DNA of 64,000 bases from Mycolicibacterium lutetiense (GTDB lineage: Bacteria > Actinomycetota > Actinomycetes > Mycobacteriales > Mycobacteriaceae). The stretch's first letter is position 1. Every line of letters begins with the position of its first letter. The position numbers and the translations under genes were made by a program. The stretch lies in NCBI RefSeq assembly GCF_017876775.1, contig NZ_JAGIOP010000001.1:1550001-1614000 (forward strand). Direction: 5' to 3'. The notes below the pieces were generated by a model, which was not told where the DNA came from, made no database searches, and saw nothing but the letters and a program-made list of their open reading frames with translations. Below are positions 36,482 to 45,142 of the stretch, one piece after another.

Positions 36482-36820
36482 ATGGCGCCGCACCACAGAA
36501 AGAACCGCCCGCAACCGTGCCGGTGGTGTGGGCGTGAGGTCGCCGATGCCCAGATGGGCCGCCGTCGCCAGTACTGCAGGCAATCCTGTCGGCAGCGGGC
36601 CTACGAACAACGCGCCATGGTGAAGGGCACCTCGCTGGCGCCGGATTCGGTGGTGCTCACCGCCGACGAGGCCGCTCAACTGTCCGACCGGGTGTATCAG
36701 GTCAGGTGCGCGGCCGAGGATGTCGCGATCGCGGTCGACGAGGGCGCCGGGGTCGACGAATTGCGGCAGCTGTGTGACGCGCTGTTACAGGCAGCGAAGG
36801 CCGCCGACGGCTGGCGTTAG
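36482..36820 (+). CDS. Small zinc-ribbon protein
   Basis: 112 residues. PCRWCGREV and RRQYCRQSCRQRAYEQR provide four Cys that should hold one zinc, as in FCS- or MYM-like fingers. The rest is helical (LTADEAAQLSDRVYQVRCAA; VDELRQLCDALLQAAKAAD). It is divergent from rbpA, with TACAGT eight bases before the ATG. Its stop overlaps the stop of the convergent lipoprotein gene by three bases. Probably nucleic-acid or protein binding; no specific role is known. Confidence 0.75.
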   Translation: MAPHHRKNRPQPCRWCGREVADAQMGRRRQYCRQSCRQRAYEQRAMVKGTSLAPDSVVLTADEAAQLSDRVYQVRCAAEDVAIAVDEGAGVDELRQLCDALLQAAKAADGWR

Positions 36821-37533
36821 TCGGGTGGGCAGCTGAGTTGACGTCCCACGCCCACCGGCGGGGGGACCGGCTTGAGGCAGCCCAGTGGTTCGACGCCCGA
36901 CGAGTTCAGCAGCACCGCGGACTGGTGCGCGTAGTTGACGCATACCAACGTGGTGTCATCGGCCCGGCATCGGTAGTCACCGAAGGCCAGTGACGTGCCG
37001 GTGGCCAGTTCGGCGCCGTCGCCGTAGTTGAACCGGCCCGGATCTCCGTGCAGCGATCCGATATCCACGGTCTCCCCGGCGAAATCGACCCAGCCAGGAA
37101 TCCACTGACCCTCGACGTCCGACGGTTTCGACGGGAGGCCGTCGGCCTGGATCAGGCATGCCAGTTGGCCGTCGACGTTCTTGTCGGTGGCGCAGCGGGC
37201 CTTGCCTGACGGTGCGACGAACGCGACGTCGTCGCCGAGATCGGTGGACTGGCCCGCGCGGGTCGCGGTATGGAAGCCCGACGGATCGGCCGGCTTGCCT
37301 GCCTCGACCCACTTGATCACCCGGCTCATCGGGGCACCGGGGGCCGGTGCGGTGGTGGGCAGCGGCGAGGTCGTCGTCGGGGTGGATGTGGTGCTCTTGG
37401 TGTGTGGGGCACCGGCCGGCATCGACATTCGGGGCTGTGAGGTCGGCTGCGTCTCGTGCCCCCCGCCCGGTGAGCAGGCGGCCACGAGCGCCGCCAAAAG
37501 CGCAGCAGCCCCAACAGTCACAGCGATTCGCAT
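36817..37533 (-). CDS. Lipoprotein (LppI-like)
   Basis: 238 residues from ATG 37533 (MRIAVTVGAAALLAALVAAC), a lipoprotein signal with LVAAC lipobox and Cys20. A Thr/Ser/Pro-rich linker (about 40-72) leads to a C-terminal domain with paired Cys (ARCATD, LACLIQ, YRCRAD, LVCVNY) that may form two disulfides. TAGCCT seven bases before the ATG points to a leaderless transcript. It corresponds by position to Rv2046c lppI next to lipT. Function unknown; it should be a substrate of the Lnt encoded upstream. Confidence 0.82.
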   Translation of the reverse strand: MRIAVTVGAAALLAALVAACSPGGGHETQPTSQPRMSMPAGAPHTKSTTSTPTTTSPLPTTAPAPGAPMSRVIKWVEAGKPADPSGFHTATRAGQSTDLGDDVAFVAPSGKARCATDKNVDGQLACLIQADGLPSKPSDVEGQWIPGWVDFAGETVDIGSLHGDPGRFNYGDGAELATGTSLAFGDYRCRADDTTLVCVNYAHQSAVLLNSSGVEPLGCLKPVPPPVGVGRQLSCPPD

Positions 37534-37597
37534 AACCGCAAGGCTAGCGGTCGCGTGCCACGCCCACCGCGTGTCCGCCCCCAGTGGGGTTGTTCGA

Positions 37598-37603
37598 TAC
37601 GGT
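37598..37603 (+). promoter_or_regulatory. Predicted -10 box for leaderless carboxylesterase gene
   Basis: TACGGT ends six bases before ATG 37610, divergent from the lipoprotein promoter. Confidence 0.5.
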
Positions 37604-37609
37604 CGTCCC

Positions 37610-39121
37610 ATGCACGAGCGGACTGTCCGGGCAAAGATCAGTACTGGCATCGTCGAGGGGTTCACGCGCGACGGCGTACACCGTTGGCGTTCCATCCCTT
37701 ACGCGAAACCGCCGGTCGGACCACTGCGTCTGCGGGCACCCGAGCCGGCCGAGCCGTGGCCGGGCGTTCGCTACTGCCACGGGTTCGGTTACTGCGCACC
37801 CCAGCAACGTCGTTACACGCTCGTCGGTGTGGGCAAGCACCAGCCGATGAGCGAGGACTGCCTGACCCTCAACGTGGTGGCGCCGGAAGAACCGAACTCC
37901 GAAGGTCCACTGCCGGTGATGTTCTTCGTGCACGGCGGTGGCTACATCATGGGCAGCTCGGCCACGCCGGTCTATGACGGTGCCGCGCTGGCCCGCCGCG
38001 GGTGTGTGTTCGTCTCGGTCAACTACCGGCTCGGCATGCTCGGGTGCGTCGAGCTCTCGTCGCTGTCGACGCCGGAACATCCGATCGACGACAACCTGTT
38101 CCTGCGGGATCTGGTGTTGGCTTTGCGCTGGGTACGCGACAACGCCGCGGTGTTCGGTGGGGATCCCGACAATGTGACGATTTTCGGGGAGAGCGCCGGT
38201 GCGCACGCGGTCGCGACCCTGCTCGCGGTGCCCGAGGCCGAAGGGCTGTTCGCCCGGGTGATCTCCGAGAGCCCGGCCAGTGGGATGGTCAGTTCCGCGG
38301 ATGCGGCCGCCGGGATCGCGGATCAGCTCGCCGAATTGGTCAGTCCCGGTGGGGGATCGGCAGCCGCTGCGCTGATGGCCGCCCGCCCCGCCGACCTCGG
38401 TCGGGCGCTGGAAGGGCTGATCATGCGCGGTCAGACGGACATGCCGGGCGCCTTTCCGGTCGGTCCGACGTTCGGTACCGAGTACCTGCCCACCGATCCG
38501 GTGACGGCGATGGCCGAAGGCAGCGCACACCGGCTTCCGTTGATCGTCGGCAACAACGCCGATGAGGGGCGCCTGTTCACCCGCTTCCTGCCGCTGCTGC
38601 CGACCAATGAGCCGATGATCGAAAAACTGTTCGCCCGTAGCGATCCCGAGGAACGCCGGCGGATCGTTGCGGCCTACCCGGACTATCCGAGCAGTGCGGC
38701 CTGTGTGCGCCTCGGTGGCGACTTCGCGTTCGCCTCGGCCACCTGGCAGATCGCCGAGGCGCACAGCCGGCACGCGCCCACCTACGTGTACCGCTACGAC
38801 TACGCGCCGCGCACCTTGCACTGGGCGGGGCTGGGGGCGACCCACGCGATGGAGTTGCTGGCGGTGTTCGACTCGTACCACACGACGTACGGCGCACTGC
38901 TGACCGCCGTGGGCGACCGGACCTCGGCCCGGAAGGTCAGTCGTGAGGTGCAGCGGCGGTGGCGTGAGTTCAGCCGGACCGGTGACCCGGGGCCCGGCTG
39001 GCCCGCCTACGACACCGATGTGCGGGCGGTATTCGTATTCGACCGCAGGCCACGCGTCGAATACGACCCCCGGGCGGTGCGGCGGCGGGCCTGGGAAGGG
39101 TTCACCCTCGCCGAGCGCTGA
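37610..39121 (+). CDS. lipT: Type-B carboxylesterase (LipT-like)
   Basis: 503 residues. The carboxylesterase/cholinesterase signature is complete: oxyanion motif FFVHGGGYIMGSSATP, nucleophile GESAGAHAV (Ser near 202), acid Glu/Asp in GNNADEGRLF, and the His in GATHAMELLAVF. The opening SEDCLTLNV is the second family signature. It hydrolyses short- to medium-chain esters; the natural substrate is not known. Position next to the LppI-like gene matches Rv2045c. The copper amine oxidase follows 65 bases downstream on the same strand. Confidence 0.9.
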   Translation: MHERTVRAKISTGIVEGFTRDGVHRWRSIPYAKPPVGPLRLRAPEPAEPWPGVRYCHGFGYCAPQQRRYTLVGVGKHQPMSEDCLTLNVVAPEEPNSEGPLPVMFFVHGGGYIMGSSATPVYDGAALARRGCVFVSVNYRLGMLGCVELSSLSTPEHPIDDNLFLRDLVLALRWVRDNAAVFGGDPDNVTIFGESAGAHAVATLLAVPEAEGLFARVISESPASGMVSSADAAAGIADQLAELVSPGGGSAAAALMAARPADLGRALEGLIMRGQTDMPGAFPVGPTFGTEYLPTDPVTAMAEGSAHRLPLIVGNNADEGRLFTRFLPLLPTNEPMIEKLFARSDPEERRRIVAAYPDYPSSAACVRLGGDFAFASATWQIAEAHSRHAPTYVYRYDYAPRTLHWAGLGATHAMELLAVFDSYHTTYGALLTAVGDRTSARKVSREVQRRWREFSRTGDPGPGWPAYDTDVRAVFVFDRRPRVEYDPRAVRRRAWEGFTLAER

Positions 39122-39186
39122 GTTCGTCCGTTCCACTCTGGGCGATTTGCTGCAGGGAATCCCCCGGATGTGGTTGCGTATTTGGT

Positions 39187-41136
39187 GTGGACTACCCCCT
39201 GGATCCGCTGTCCGCCGACGAGTTTCGCGCGGTGGCAGCGATATTGCGGCGTGAGCACGGGGTCGGGGAGGGCTGGCGGGTTGCCTCGGTGGAACTCCTG
39301 GAGCCGTCTAAGGCCGAACTGGCCGCCTTCGACGGTGGCGGCGCGATGCCGGCCCGCCGGGCGGTCGTCATCTGTCTGGATCGAGCGGCCAACGCCACCT
39401 ACAAGGGCGTGGTGTCACTGACCGATGACCGGGTCGAGACCTTCGACCACGTTCCCGGCGTCCAGGCCAACTTCACCGTCGACGAATTCGTCGAATGCGA
39501 CGAGGTGCTGCGCCGGCATCCTGACGTGATCGCCGCGCTGGCCAGACGTGGCATCACCGACCTGGACAACGTGTTCATGGACACCTGGACCTACGGGGAC
39601 GCCGTCGCGCCAGCCGAATACCGTGACCGTCGGATCGGCTGGTCGGACACCTGGTACAAGCAGGCCCCCGGTGCCAATCCGTACGCCCACCCGGTCAGCG
39701 GTCTGCACTGCGTGATCGACATCAACACCATGGAGGTGCTGTGCGTCGAAAACAACGACAGCGACGGCTCGTCTTCCGGGATGCCGGATGTGATGGGCGA
39801 ATACGTACCGCACCACATCCCCGAACGGATCCGGTCGGCCTCCCGCCGGGAGCCGCTCAAGCCGCTGAACGTCACCCAGCCCGACGGTCCGTCGTTCACC
39901 TTGGACGGCAACCTCCTGCAGTGGCAGAACTGGTCGTTGCGGGTCGGGTTCAACCACCGCGAGGGGATGACCCTGCACACCGTGCGGTACCGCGATGGCG
40001 AGGTGAATCGTTCGGTGGCCCACCGGATGTCGTTCGCCGAGATGGTGGTGCCCTATCGGGATTCCTCGGTCGATCACTACCGGCGGACCGCGTTCGACAT
40101 CGGCGAGTGGGGTCTGGGCTTCATGACCACCTCGCTGGAGCTGGGCTGCGACTGCCTCGGTGAGATCCGTTATCTGGACGCGGTGCTGCACAACAGCGCC
40201 GGTGAGCCATACACCATCACCAACGCGATCTGCATCCACGAGGAGGACAACGCCGTGCTGTGGAAGCACGTCGACCACGATGCGGGGGCCGAGGTGCGCC
40301 GGATGCGCAGGCTCACACTGTCATTCCACGTCACCGTCGCCAACTACGAGTATCTGGTGTACTGGCGGCTCTACCAGGACGGCAACATCGAGTGCGAGGT
40401 CCGCGCCACCGGGATCATGGTCACCACCCCGTTCCCGGCCGGGCCGACGCCGAAGAACGGCACGCTCGTCGACGAGCGCACGTATGCGCCGTTCCATCAG
40501 CACTTCCTGATCGCCCGGTTGGACCTGGACGTCGACGGCACCGACAACACGGTCTACATGACCGAGTCGTACGCCGAACCGATCAATCCGGACAATCCTT
40601 ACGGGCTGTCGCTGGTGGTGCGCAATCAGGCGTTGCGCACCGAGCAGGAGGGTAAACAGGACGTCAACTTCGCCACCCAGCGGGCCTGGAAGGTGGTCAA
40701 CACCAACGTCGTCAACGGCCTGGGGACACACCCGTCCTACAAGCTGGTGCCCACTGGGGCGATCCCGGCCATGTTCGACCCGTCCTCGCCGGTGGTGCAA
40801 CGCGCCAACGTCATCACCCACACGCTGTGGGTGACCCCGAACCAGCCGGACGAACGCTGGCCGGCGGGGGAGTTCGTCAACCAGTCGGTGGCCGATACCG
40901 GGTTGGGCGAGTGGACGAAGGCCGACCGGTCGATCGACAACACCGACGTGGTGCTCTGGTACGTGTTCGGCATCCACCACATCACCCGTCCGGAGGACTG
41001 GCCGGTGATGCCGGTGGACGTGGTGTCGTTCTGGCTCAAGCCTTTCGGGTACTTCGACCGCAACCCGGCGCTGGACGTGGCGGCCACCCCGCCGGATTCC
41101 TGCGCGCACGGTCATGCCAAAGCGGCGCACCACTAG
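39187..41136 (+). CDS. Copper-containing primary amine oxidase
   Basis: 649 residues. Tyr387 in ANYEYLVYW is the precursor of the topaquinone cofactor (N-Y-E/D motif). Asp304 in TAFDIGEWGLGF is the catalytic base. Copper ligands are His437 and His439 in FHQHFLIARLD and His597 or 598 in GIHHITRPEDW. The N2/N3 domains precede the catalytic domain. It oxidises primary amines to aldehydes with H2O2 and ammonia. There is no signal peptide, so it is cytosolic. GTG 39187 is used; a GTG two bases earlier is out of frame. The gene ends in a tandem repeat and the kinase fusion follows. Confidence 0.92.
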   Translation: MDYPLDPLSADEFRAVAAILRREHGVGEGWRVASVELLEPSKAELAAFDGGGAMPARRAVVICLDRAANATYKGVVSLTDDRVETFDHVPGVQANFTVDEFVECDEVLRRHPDVIAALARRGITDLDNVFMDTWTYGDAVAPAEYRDRRIGWSDTWYKQAPGANPYAHPVSGLHCVIDINTMEVLCVENNDSDGSSSGMPDVMGEYVPHHIPERIRSASRREPLKPLNVTQPDGPSFTLDGNLLQWQNWSLRVGFNHREGMTLHTVRYRDGEVNRSVAHRMSFAEMVVPYRDSSVDHYRRTAFDIGEWGLGFMTTSLELGCDCLGEIRYLDAVLHNSAGEPYTITNAICIHEEDNAVLWKHVDHDAGAEVRRMRRLTLSFHVTVANYEYLVYWRLYQDGNIECEVRATGIMVTTPFPAGPTPKNGTLVDERTYAPFHQHFLIARLDLDVDGTDNTVYMTESYAEPINPDNPYGLSLVVRNQALRTEQEGKQDVNFATQRAWKVVNTNVVNGLGTHPSYKLVPTGAIPAMFDPSSPVVQRANVITHTLWVTPNQPDERWPAGEFVNQSVADTGLGEWTKADRSIDNTDVVLWYVFGIHHITRPEDWPVMPVDVVSFWLKPFGYFDRNPALDVAATPPDSCAHGHAKAAHH

Positions 41137-41163
41137 TGATTAGTTGAACTAGTGATTAGTTGA
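41132..41163 (+). repeat. Two tandem copies of a 16-bp unit
   Basis: ACTAGTGATTAGTTGA at 41132-41147 and 41148-41163, perfect copies. The first contains the amine-oxidase stop codon. The AT-rich unit stands out in GC-rich DNA and lies 30-70 bases upstream of the kinase-fusion start, a fitting place for an activator or repressor site. Confidence 0.85.
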
Positions 41164-41192
41164 CACCTGTCATATGTGATTCGGAACACTGC

Positions 41193-41198
41193 TAGGTT
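41193..41198 (+). promoter_or_regulatory. Predicted -10 box for leaderless kinase-fusion gene
   Basis: TAGGTT ends six bases before GTG 41205. Confidence 0.55.
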
Positions 41199-41204
41199 GC
41201 CTGT

Positions 41205-43202
41205 GTGCAACCGACTCAGACCACTGTCCTGGACCGCCCCGAAGACCTGACCTGCGACTGGCTGACTGCCGCCCTCGGCACCGGTCCGGTCAGCGGATTT
41301 AGTTTCGAGCGGATCGGTACCGGGCAGATGAGCGAGTGCTACCGGGTCGTCTTGGAGTACGCGGCCGGCACGACGGGGCCGGCGTCGGTGGTGCTGAAGG
41401 TGGCCGCCACCGACCCCAGCAGCCGCCAGACCGGTCTGGCTCTCGGGCTCTACGAGCGTGAGGTGCGGTTCTACACCGATATCGCGCCTGCCCTGGCCCC
41501 CGGGCCGGTGGCGCCGTGCTACCACGCCGCGATCGACGTGCAGACCGGCGCCTTCGACCTGTTGCTCGGCGATGCCGTGCCCGCCGTGGTGGGGGACGAG
41601 ATCCGCGGCGCGACAGCCGAACAGGCCGCCGTGGCGCTCACCGAACTGGGCCGCATGCACGGGTCGAAACCCGGAGCCGAGGCGCTGAACCAGGCGGAAT
41701 GGCTCAACCGTGAGGCGCCGGTCAACCAGGCCCTGATCGTCGGCCTGTACGCGGCGTTCGTCGACCGCTACGCGGCCCTGATCACGCCGGAGCAGCGCCA
41801 TGTGTGTGACCGGCTCGTCGAGAGTTTCGACGCCTACCTGGCCGACGAGGGCGCGCCTGAGCGACTCCAGGGTCTGGTCCACGGTGACTACCGGCTCGAC
41901 AACATGCTGTTCGGCGATGCAGGGGCCGAGCGGGCCCTGACCGTGGTCGACTGGCAGACCGTCACGAAGGGTCCGGCGTTCTCCGACGTCGCCTACTTCA
42001 TCGGCTGCGCCCTACCTGTCGAGCAGCGCCGCACGCACTACGACGAGCTGTTGACGGCGTATCACCGGGCGCTCGGCACGGACTCGGTGCTGACGCTCGA
42101 TCAGGTTCGCGACGGTGTGCGCAGGCAGAGCTTCTTCGGGGTGATGATGGCGATCATCTCCTCGATGCTGGTGGAACGTACCGAACGCGGTGACCAGATG
42201 TTCATGACGATGCTCGACCGGCACTGCAGTCACGTGCTCGATACCGGGGCGCTGGAAATCCTTGCGCCGCCGACAGTTCCGGAGCCTTTGGTGCCCGCGC
42301 CCGAGGATGACGGCAGGCATGAGCCCACCGACGAGTTGCTGTGGAACGAGAGCTGGTACTTCGATTTCGTCGACGCCGAGGGTGGTTTCGGCGGCTGGGT
42401 GCGGTTGGGCCTGATTCCCAACCAGGACACCGCCTGGATCAACGTGTTGTTCTGCGGCCCGGATATGCCGACCATCGCGCTGACCGACTTCCATGCCGAA
42501 ATGCCCGTTGACCTTTCCGAAATACGGGGCGACGGCGTCGAACTCGGGCTGTGGCCGGGTGAACCGATGCAGTCCTACCGGGTCACCGCGTCGGGTAGCG
42601 GTCACGCCCATGACGATCCGGCGGCCCTGCTACGTGACGAATCCGGCAGGCCGGTGGCGGTGACCATGGATCTGACCTGGACCACGGTCGGTACGCCGTA
42701 CCAGTACCGGATCACCCCACGGTATGAGATTCCGTGCACCGTGACGGGAACCGTCACGGTGGGTGAGCAGCAGTACCGCGTCGAGTCGGTGGCAGGCCAG
42801 CGCGATCACTCGTGGGGTGTGCGGGACTGGTGGTCGATGAACTGGGTCTGGAGCGCAATGCATCTCGACGACGGCACTCATCTGCACGAGGTGGATCTCG
42901 CGATCCCCGGCATGCCGCCGATCGGCATCGGCTACGCGCAACGGGCGGGTGAGCCGCTCGTCGAATTGCAGTCCATCACCACCCGGCACAGTCTGGGCGA
43001 GGACGATCTGCCGGTCGAGACCACGATGTCGCTGCAGCCCGGCGATATCGAGTTGACCGTCGACATCAAGGGCCACGCACCGGTGCTGCTGAAGGCGGCC
43101 GACGGCCGGGTCAGTCAGTTCCCCCGAGCCTGGGCCACGGTTCGCACCGCCGACGGGCGCACCGGTGTCGGCTGGCTGGAATGGAACCGCAACCTGGGGT
43201 AG
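41205..43202 (+). CDS. APH-fold kinase fused to a CrtC/DUF7064-like lipocalin domain
   Basis: 665 residues. Residues 1-345 are a phosphotransferase with IGTGQMSECYRVVLEY, VVLKVAATD, LVHGDYRLDNMLFGD and VVDWQTVTKGPAFSD, closely similar to the kinase at 21.5 kb. Residues 375-665 are a beta-rich domain with SWYFDFVDAEGGFGGWVRLG, VAGQRDHSWGVRDWWSMNWV and GVGWLEWNRN, recalling hydroxyneurosporene-synthase-like and DUF7064 lipocalin folds that handle terpenoids or steroids. A kinase plus lipid-pocket fusion suggests phosphorylation of a hydrophobic alcohol. It is probably leaderless from GTG 41205. No experimental function is known to me. Confidence 0.8.
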   Translation: MQPTQTTVLDRPEDLTCDWLTAALGTGPVSGFSFERIGTGQMSECYRVVLEYAAGTTGPASVVLKVAATDPSSRQTGLALGLYEREVRFYTDIAPALAPGPVAPCYHAAIDVQTGAFDLLLGDAVPAVVGDEIRGATAEQAAVALTELGRMHGSKPGAEALNQAEWLNREAPVNQALIVGLYAAFVDRYAALITPEQRHVCDRLVESFDAYLADEGAPERLQGLVHGDYRLDNMLFGDAGAERALTVVDWQTVTKGPAFSDVAYFIGCALPVEQRRTHYDELLTAYHRALGTDSVLTLDQVRDGVRRQSFFGVMMAIISSMLVERTERGDQMFMTMLDRHCSHVLDTGALEILAPPTVPEPLVPAPEDDGRHEPTDELLWNESWYFDFVDAEGGFGGWVRLGLIPNQDTAWINVLFCGPDMPTIALTDFHAEMPVDLSEIRGDGVELGLWPGEPMQSYRVTASGSGHAHDDPAALLRDESGRPVAVTMDLTWTTVGTPYQYRITPRYEIPCTVTGTVTVGEQQYRVESVAGQRDHSWGVRDWWSMNWVWSAMHLDDGTHLHEVDLAIPGMPPIGIGYAQRAGEPLVELQSITTRHSLGEDDLPVETTMSLQPGDIELTVDIKGHAPVLLKAADGRVSQFPRAWATVRTADGRTGVGWLEWNRNLG

Positions 43203-43213
43203 CGCGGTGCTGC

Positions 43214-43441
43214 TCACGTGATGCGGAAACGCTTGAGCCGCGCAGTCGCGCCGGAGACCAACTCCAGGCGGCTGCGCGGCACACGCAGATGGGCGGCAAG
43301 CAATTTGGTGACCGCGTCGTTGGCCTTGCCGTCGACGGCGCGTTCCTGCACATAGATGGTGAGCGCACCGTCGTCGCCGACCTCGACCAGCGGGCCTTTG
43401 CGGCTGCCGGGCTTGACGCGGACGACGACGGTTTCGCTCAC
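43214..43441 (-). CDS. DUF167 (YggU-family) small protein
   Basis: 75 residues from GTG 43441: SETVVVRVKPGSRKGPLVEV, then YVQERAVDGKANDAVTKLLA and RLELVSGATARLKRF. The KxxGxANxxxxxxLA core is diagnostic of the DUF167 fold. The function is unknown across bacteria. It lies 11 bases upstream of the thiolase stop and on the same strand as the thiolase-DUF35 pair, so it is probably the last gene of that operon. Confidence 0.88.
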   Translation of the reverse strand: MSETVVVRVKPGSRKGPLVEVGDDGALTIYVQERAVDGKANDAVTKLLAAHLRVPRSRLELVSGATARLKRFRIT

Positions 43442-43452
43442 ACCGTCATCTT

Positions 43453-44655
43453 CTACCGCGCGACGATCACCGAGGAGCCGTGGCCGAACAGGCCCTGGTT
43501 GGCGGTCACGCCGACCTTGGCGCCCTCGACCTGCCGGCCGATGGCCTGACCCTTGAGCTGCCAGGTGAGCTCGCACACCTGCGCGATGGCCTGCGCCGGG
43601 ATGGCCTCACCGAAGCTGGCGAGCCCGCCGGAAGCGTTGACCGGGACGCGGCCACCGATGGTCGTGGCGCCGGAACGCAGCAACTGCTCACCCTCACCCT
43701 TGGCGCACAGGCCCAGGTGCTCGTACCAGTCCAGCTCGAGTGCGGTGGAGAGGTCGTAGACCTCGGCCAGGCTGACGTCCTCGGGGCCGATGCCGGCCTC
43801 GGCGTACGCCGCGTCGAGGATCTGATCCTTGAACACGCGCTCCGGTGCGGGCACCACGGCGGTGGAATCCGTTGCGATGTCCGGCAATTCGGGCAGGTGC
43901 TGCGGGTAGCGCGGCGTTACGGTGGAGATCGCACGCACCGACGGCACACCCTCCAGCGAGCCCAGGTGCTTCTCCGCAAACGACTTCGAAGCCACGATCA
44001 GCGCGGCCGCACCGTCGGAGGTGGCGCAGATGTCGAGCTGGCGCAGCGGGTCGGACACCACCGGGCTGGCCAGCACATCCTCGACCGAGGCTTCCTTGTG
44101 GTAGCGGGCATTCGGGTTCTGCAGGCCGTGGCGCGAGTTCTTCACCTTCACCTGGGCGAAGTCCTCGGCGGTGGCACCGTAGAGGTCCATCCGGCGGCGG
44201 GCCAGCAGTGCGAAGTACACCGGGTTCATCGCGCCGAGCAGGTGGAATCGCTGCCAGTCCGGATCGTTCTTGCGCTCGCCGCCGACGGGCGCGAAGGCGC
44301 CCTTGGGTGTGGTGTCGGCACCGATCACCAGCGCGACATCGCAGAACCCGGCCAGGATCTGGGCGCGGGCGCTCTGCAGTGCCTGCGAGCCCGACGCGCA
44401 CGCCGCGTAGCTCGACGAGACCGGCACACCGTTCCAGCCCAGTTTCTGGGCGAAGGTCGACCCGGCGATGAAGCCCGGGTAGCCGTTGCGGATGGTGTCG
44501 GCGCCGGCGATGAACTGGATCTGCTGCGCGTTCAGGCCGGCTTCGGCCAGGGCCGCGCGCGCGGCGACAACGCCGTACTCGGTGAAGTCGCGTCCCCACT
44601 TGCCCCACGGGTGCATGCCCGCGCCGAGGATGTACAGCGGTTCGGGAGTGCTCAT
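43453..44655 (-). CDS. Thiolase-like lipid-transfer protein (Ltp/SCP-x thiolase type)
   Basis: 400 residues. The N-terminal thiolase Cys86 is in SSSYAACASGSQALQSA; the C-terminal motifs are PVNASGGLASFGEA and QGLFGHGSSVIVAR. The absence of the classic C-terminal CxG cysteine places it with SCP-x/Ltp thiolase-like proteins, several of which act as aldolases or thiolases in sterol side-chain breakdown with a DUF35 partner. The overlapping upstream gene (ATGA) encodes exactly such a partner. The pair corresponds to Rv1627c-Rv1628c. A KstR-like operator precedes the operon, pointing to cholesterol metabolism. Confidence 0.88.
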   Translation of the reverse strand: MSTPEPLYILGAGMHPWGKWGRDFTEYGVVAARAALAEAGLNAQQIQFIAGADTIRNGYPGFIAGSTFAQKLGWNGVPVSSSYAACASGSQALQSARAQILAGFCDVALVIGADTTPKGAFAPVGGERKNDPDWQRFHLLGAMNPVYFALLARRRMDLYGATAEDFAQVKVKNSRHGLQNPNARYHKEASVEDVLASPVVSDPLRQLDICATSDGAAALIVASKSFAEKHLGSLEGVPSVRAISTVTPRYPQHLPELPDIATDSTAVVPAPERVFKDQILDAAYAEAGIGPEDVSLAEVYDLSTALELDWYEHLGLCAKGEGEQLLRSGATTIGGRVPVNASGGLASFGEAIPAQAIAQVCELTWQLKGQAIGRQVEGAKVGVTANQGLFGHGSSVIVAR

Positions 44656-45089
44656 GCGATCCTCCAGGCGTGGGTGGTGCGCTCGACGCCCTCGTCGTCG
44701 GTGTAGAGCGTCATGGTGGTCAGCTCCATCTCCATACCGACCTTGAGATCGGCGGCGAGGGTGCCCGTGACGACCTTTCCGAGCACGATCAGGCCTTCGT
44801 CGGCCAGCTCGACCGCGGCGATCGCGAACGGCTCGAACGGGTCGGTCTTGGGATACGGCGACGGCGGGAGGTACCGGTTCTCCGTGTAACTCCACACCTT
44901 CCCGCGGCGGGACAGTGGCACCAGGTCAAGGGTGTCGCTGTCGCAGGCCGGGTTGGGGCAGTTGTTCTCGCGGGGCGGGAAGACGTACGTGGCGCACTGG
45001 GTGCACTTGCCGCCGATCAGGTGGGTGGCACCGGCGTCGTCGGTGGCGAACCACCCGTCGATCGCGGGTTGCGAAGATGCTGCTGGCAC
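44652..45089 (-). CDS. DUF35 OB-fold / zinc-ribbon partner of the thiolase
   Basis: 145 residues. The rubredoxin-like zinc ribbon is GGKCTQCATYVFPPRENNCP with ACDSDT (C-x2-C, C-x4-C), followed by an OB fold (LSRRGKVWSYTENRY; FAIAAVELADEGLIVLGKVV). Such proteins pair with Ltp thiolases or aldolases and with MaoC hydratases in steroid degradation. GTG 45089 is leaderless: TAGGCT on the minus strand (45102-45097) ends seven bases upstream. It overlaps the thiolase gene by four bases. Confidence 0.88.
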   Translation of the reverse strand: MPAASSQPAIDGWFATDDAGATHLIGGKCTQCATYVFPPRENNCPNPACDSDTLDLVPLSRRGKVWSYTENRYLPPSPYPKTDPFEPFAIAAVELADEGLIVLGKVVTGTLAADLKVGMEMELTTMTLYTDDEGVERTTHAWRIA

Positions 45090-45096
45090 GAGGCCC

Positions 45097-45102
45097 AGCC
45101 TA
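45097..45102 (-). promoter_or_regulatory. Predicted -10 box for leaderless DUF35-thiolase operon
   Basis: TAGGCT on the minus strand, seven bases before GTG 45089. Confidence 0.55.
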
Positions 45103-45122
45103 AACGATCAAGACCGCGAAAC

Positions 45123-45136
45123 TGAAACGTGTTGCA
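45123..45136 (-). promoter_or_regulatory. KstR-type operator
   Basis: TGAAACGTGTTGCA fits the KstR consensus TNNAACNNGTTNNA at every fixed position. It sits in an extended hairpin-like inverted repeat (CGAAACTG/CAGTTTCG, 45117-45142) and covers the -35 region of the DUF35-thiolase promoter, so KstR binding would repress it until sterol-CoA appears. Confidence 0.7.
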
Positions 45137-45142
45137 GTTTCG

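Noticed and set aside
41160..41165. Perfect TTGACA as -35 of the kinase fusion
   Set aside because: It is 27 bases from the TAGGTT box, too far for a normal promoter; it arises from the end of the second tandem repeat plus CA.
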